From: a bacterium | GTDB lineage: Bacteria > JAMOTN01 | Reading direction: 5' to 3' | Assembly: GCA_027062325.1 (NCBI GenBank) | Contig: JAMOTN010000081.1 | Coordinates: forward strand, 1 to 52,992 | DNA: 52,992 bases | Part shown: piece after piece, positions 50,774 to 52,992 of the stretch | How positions within the stretch are numbered: position 1 is the stretch's first letter | Layout: each line of letters begins with the position of its first letter | The notes under the pieces: generated by a model | What the model was told of the DNA's origin: nothing | Seen by the model: the letters and a program-made list of their open reading frames with translations, nothing else | Databases searched by the model: none | Program-made: the position numbers and the translations under genes

Positions 50774-51892
50774 GTGCAGTTGAGTTGGAGTTTTGTATAT
50801 CCGGGGCGGTATCTATTTGGAGAAAACTGTATTAGTGATGTGAAGTTTGGTAGTATTGGAAATAGGGCTTTGTTAGTGTTTGGGCGATCAAGTGCTAAGA
50901 AAAACGGAAGTTATGAAGATTTAATTGCAAAGTTGACAAATGACAATGTGGAGTGGATAGAATATTGGGGAGTTGAAGAGGATCCAAGTTGGAGTACAGT
51001 GGAAAGTATTGCAGCTAAGATTAGGGAATTTGGTGCGGAATTTGTGGTAGCAGTAGGTGGTGGTAGTCCAATTGATGCGGCTAAAGCGGCTTGTGTTGTT
51101 GCAAAGACGGGAGCGAGTTGGGATGAATTGTTTTCAAATCCTAAACTTGAAGCACTTCCATTGGTGGCTATTTCAACTACTTCGGGAACAGGATCGGAAG
51201 TTACACCTTTTTCGGTTATTAAGAAAGATGATGGTTTAAAAGAGGGGTTTTTCAATGTAAATATATATCCTAAAGTTGCTGTTGTTGACTATCGCTATAC
51301 TCTAACTTGTCCAAAATCGGTGACTATTACAACGGCTCTGGATGCTTTCATGCATTGTTTTGAAGGTTACTGCAGTTTGAGAACTAATGAGATGGCGCGA
51401 ATGATGGCATTGCATGGAATGAAGTTGATAATAGAGAATCTTGATAATGTATTGGAAAATCCTGTTTATGAAGAAGGAAGAAGGAAGCTTGCGTTTGCGG
51501 CAAGTTTAGGAGGATTTGTTATATCTATGACAGGAACTCTTTTTTCACATGCAGCGAGTTATCCCTTGACTGTGTATTATGGAATAAGGCATGGAGAGGC
51601 AGTTGCTTTGGTGGCTTCTAAAATGATAGTTTACATGGAAGAGTGGATACTTAGGATGTTAGAAAAAGAGTTGGGAATAGAGAATTTTTCAAAGTGGTTT
51701 GTCAATTGGTTGGAGGAGCTGGGGGTATTTGATCATTTGAAGGATTATTCAAAGAGTACAGAAGATGAGTATTTGGAATGGGCTGAGTGGTTGCTAAGTG
51801 GAACGAGAAAACGCTACTTCGATGTTACTCCAGCTAAAATAGGCAGAGAAGAAATATTGAAGATTTACGAAGAATTAAAAGTTGTGGAATAG
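50774..51892 (+). CDS. iron-containing alcohol dehydrogenase
   Basis: This is a group III, Fe-dependent alcohol dehydrogenase of about 372 residues that reduces aldehydes or oxidises alcohols with NAD(P). The NAD motif GGGSPIDAAKAA, the TSGTGSEVTPF block, the metal site DAFMHCFEG and SHAASYPLTVYYGIRHGEA are all present, with the Asp and His ligands in place. GTG 50774 is preferred over the tracked 50765, with GGGGGTGG upstream. A TATAAT at 50721 could be its promoter. The physiological substrate cannot be told. Confidence 0.92.
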   Translation: MQLSWSFVYPGRYLFGENCISDVKFGSIGNRALLVFGRSSAKKNGSYEDLIAKLTNDNVEWIEYWGVEEDPSWSTVESIAAKIREFGAEFVVAVGGGSPIDAAKAACVVAKTGASWDELFSNPKLEALPLVAISTTSGTGSEVTPFSVIKKDDGLKEGFFNVNIYPKVAVVDYRYTLTCPKSVTITTALDAFMHCFEGYCSLRTNEMARMMALHGMKLIIENLDNVLENPVYEEGRRKLAFAASLGGFVISMTGTLFSHAASYPLTVYYGIRHGEAVALVASKMIVYMEEWILRMLEKELGIENFSKWFVNWLEELGVFDHLKDYSKSTEDEYLEWAEWLLSGTRKRYFDVTPAKIGREEILKIYEELKVVE

Positions 51893-51930
51893 TAATTAAG
51901 CTTAAACAAGTAAAAAGATCTAAAAAAATA

Positions 51931-51955
51931 GGGGGCTGATTTTCAGCCCCCTTTC
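51931..51955 (+). terminator. rho-independent terminator, probably bidirectional
   Basis: A perfect 9-bp stem, GGGGGCTGA with TCAGCCCCC, has a TTT loop and is followed by TTTCT. The upstream AAAAAAATA gives a T-run on the other strand, so it can also end the convergent 51990 gene. Confidence 0.92.
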
Positions 51956-51989
51956 TAAATAAGTAATTACTTACTCTTATTTTTCATTC

Positions 51990-52442
51990 TTACTTGTTAA
52001 GTATATAACGAACAGTACCTTTTGCTTCTTTTACTTTGCGAAAGACTCTCTTATAATAATTAACCTTCTCAGAGTTATAGTTCTTTGCTTGAATAGTCCA
52101 AAACTTTACAGTTTGCAATATGTCGTCGAGTAAATTCTCAACTTCGAACACCAATGCCTTATTGCCTGAGTTTTTTCTCGCTATCTTCTCAAGTAACTCT
52201 ATAACCTTTTCGTTCCCGTTATCAATTGCTACGGCCACACGACTGCTAACTTCTCCGAAAACTTTGAAATAATTTGCTAAAAGCTTTGGATTGTTAATAG
52301 ATTCCTTTCTAAGTTTTGCCAACTGAATTAACTTAGACTTGAGCCAATTGAAAGGAATAAAGTTAGAGTTTGCAAACACTCCCAAACCTACTGTCAGTAT
52401 TAAAACTAAAACTACTTTTTTGAACAAGCCTAGATTCTTCAT
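51990..52442 (-). CDS. small secreted helical protein of unknown function
   Basis: The protein has about 150 residues: a signal peptide ending near GVFAN, then a helical, Lys/Glu-rich body with no Cys. No family is recognised. The track start is GTG 52451. ATG 52442 has CAGGAGGTGG directly upstream and is preferred. A TTGACA promoter candidate lies about 50-80 bases upstream. It is a single gene, convergent with the alcohol dehydrogenase across a shared terminator. Confidence 0.6.
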   Translation of the reverse strand: MKNLGLFKKVVLVLILTVGLGVFANSNFIPFNWLKSKLIQLAKLRKESINNPKLLANYFKVFGEVSSRVAVAIDNGNEKVIELLEKIARKNSGNKALVFEVENLLDDILQTVKFWTIQAKNYNSEKVNYYKRVFRKVKEAKGTVRYILNK

Positions 52443-52490
52443 CTTGACCACCTCCTGATCTCCTTACTCTCCATTTTGGTCCTTCATTCT

Positions 52491-52519
52491 ATAATGCAAC
52501 TATAAGAAATTATTGTCAA
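52491..52519 (-). promoter_or_regulatory. possible promoter of the small secreted protein
   Basis: On the minus strand, a perfect TTGACA is followed after 17 bases by CATTAT (4 of 6 matches). It lies about 50 bases before the start codon at 52442. A TATAGA three bases further on is an alternative with long spacing. Confidence 0.45.
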
Positions 52520-52590
52520 GTGGTGGACACTTGCCATAAAAGAAGCTAGTAAAATTACAATTACAAAATGAATAATCGGCTGCCTAAGGG

Positions 52591-52992
52591 TTATTTTTCG
52601 TTATCTTCTAATTTAACCTTTAGAGAGTTTCTGAACCATACATCGTTTTGAGTAAAAGGAATTTCAATACCAGCTTCCTTAAGTGCAAACCATCCCTTTA
52701 TATAGATGGAAGATCTTATCACATTTATACGGTACCATTGACTTATATTTACCCAAAACACTCCCATAAATACGAGGGAACTAGAATCCATATTATAAAA
52801 CCACACTTCTGGTTGAGGACGTTGAAGTATTGCGGGGTGGTTACGAAGAACGTTTAATATTACCTCTCTCACCTTTTCTATATCTGAAGAGTATGCTACA
52901 TAAAATGGGACCCTGACTCTTACATAAGGATTTGAGAGGGAATAATTTATTATTTTTCCTGAGATAAATTCTGAGTTTGGGATTGCTATTTC
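52591..52992 (-). CDS. MscS-family mechanosensitive channel, C-terminal part
   Basis: The track shows a 93-residue ORF starting at GTG 52872, but the frame is open to the window edge. It reads IAIPNSEFISGKIINYSL, the classic MscS beta-domain block, so the gene is cut by the window. The remaining part (ILNVLRNHPAIL, PQPEVWFYNMDSSSL, KEAGIEIPFTQNDVWF) is the cytoplasmic MscS beta/alpha-beta domain. MscS channels open when membrane tension rises. The pore helix lies outside the window. Confidence 0.93.
   Translation of the reverse strand, partial: EIAIPNSEFISGKIINYSLSNPYVRVRVPFYVAYSSDIEKVREVILNVLRNHPAILQRPQPEVWFYNMDSSSLVFMGVFWVNISQWYRINVIRSSIYIKGWFALKEAGIEIPFTQNDVWFRNSLKVKLEDNEK

Noticed and set aside
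1-52992. CRISPR array, insertion sequence or prophage
   Set aside because: I found no direct-repeat/spacer pattern, transposase, integrase or phage gene, and no inverted terminal repeats flanking any gene block.

Overview
The window is an AT-rich stretch of a bacterial chromosome, densely coded on both strands, with no insertion sequence, prophage, CRISPR array or rRNA operon that I can see. The organism appears to be a diderm. It encodes exported lipoproteins, two outer-membrane beta-barrel candidates, an MscS channel, a flagellar rod protein and a sigma-54 activator. Arginine is mostly AGA/AGG and the proteins are rich in Lys, Glu and aromatics, which hints at a thermophile, but that is inference. 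GTG and TTG starts are common. Shine-Dalgarno sequences of the GGAGGTGAT type are strong and correct many of the ORF-track starts. I cannot place the phylum. A lamin-tail/FlgD-like surface protein next to a PorV-like barrel, a BatA/DUF4159/DUF4175-type module and DUF3857-transglutaminase proteins recall FCB-type or other deep-branching diderm lineages.

Layout. 1-4433: the end of gatA, then an overlapping chain of three envelope genes ending in a large PilX-like pseudopilin-type protein. 4546-8333: ribosome-maturation and nucleotide genes (ylxP-rbfA-nrnA) facing ribF-truB, which normally lie on the same strand. 8473-12582: two large exported DUF3857/transglutaminase-type proteins, the second apparently catalytically dead, ended by a strong terminator. 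12679-16868: dapB, a DUF4097 protein and the infC-rpmI-rplT operon with a structured leader, followed by maf. 16880-21399: a secreted M30-like metalloprotease, flgG, a lipoprotein, a repeat-helical exported protein and an untracked 55-residue membrane protein behind yggU. 21677-26918: a tRNA-Ile/tRNA-Ala pair with a near-consensus promoter, then a three-gene VWA-like/DUF4159/coiled-coil membrane module. 26920-31277: an M6 metalloprotease operon, an AEC transporter, a ComEA-like gene split by a frameshift, and rpmE. 31294-36643: yicC, yqgF, a secreted clostripain-like protease, and a zinc-ribbon/rRNA methyltransferase/sigma-54 activator operon.

36883-46800 is a tightly packed run of a 1487-residue lamin-tail surface protein, a PorV-like barrel, a barrel with an N-terminal helix-hairpin-helix, and mfd. 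46845-52992: an amidohydrolase, an 808-residue secreted protein with low-complexity linker and glycine zippers behind an unusual leader, an iron alcohol dehydrogenase, a small secreted helical protein, and the end of an mscS gene.

Three secreted proteases of unrelated families (M30-like, M6, C11), a multi-domain surface protein and transglutaminase-type exported proteins suggest a protein-degrading organism with an elaborate surface. The least explained loci are the 808-residue protein and its leader, the surface-protein/barrel/HhH-barrel run, the active/dead transglutaminase pair, and the split ComEA gene. No stretch over 300 bases lacks a gene. The largest gap (14299-14546) holds the infC promoter and leader.
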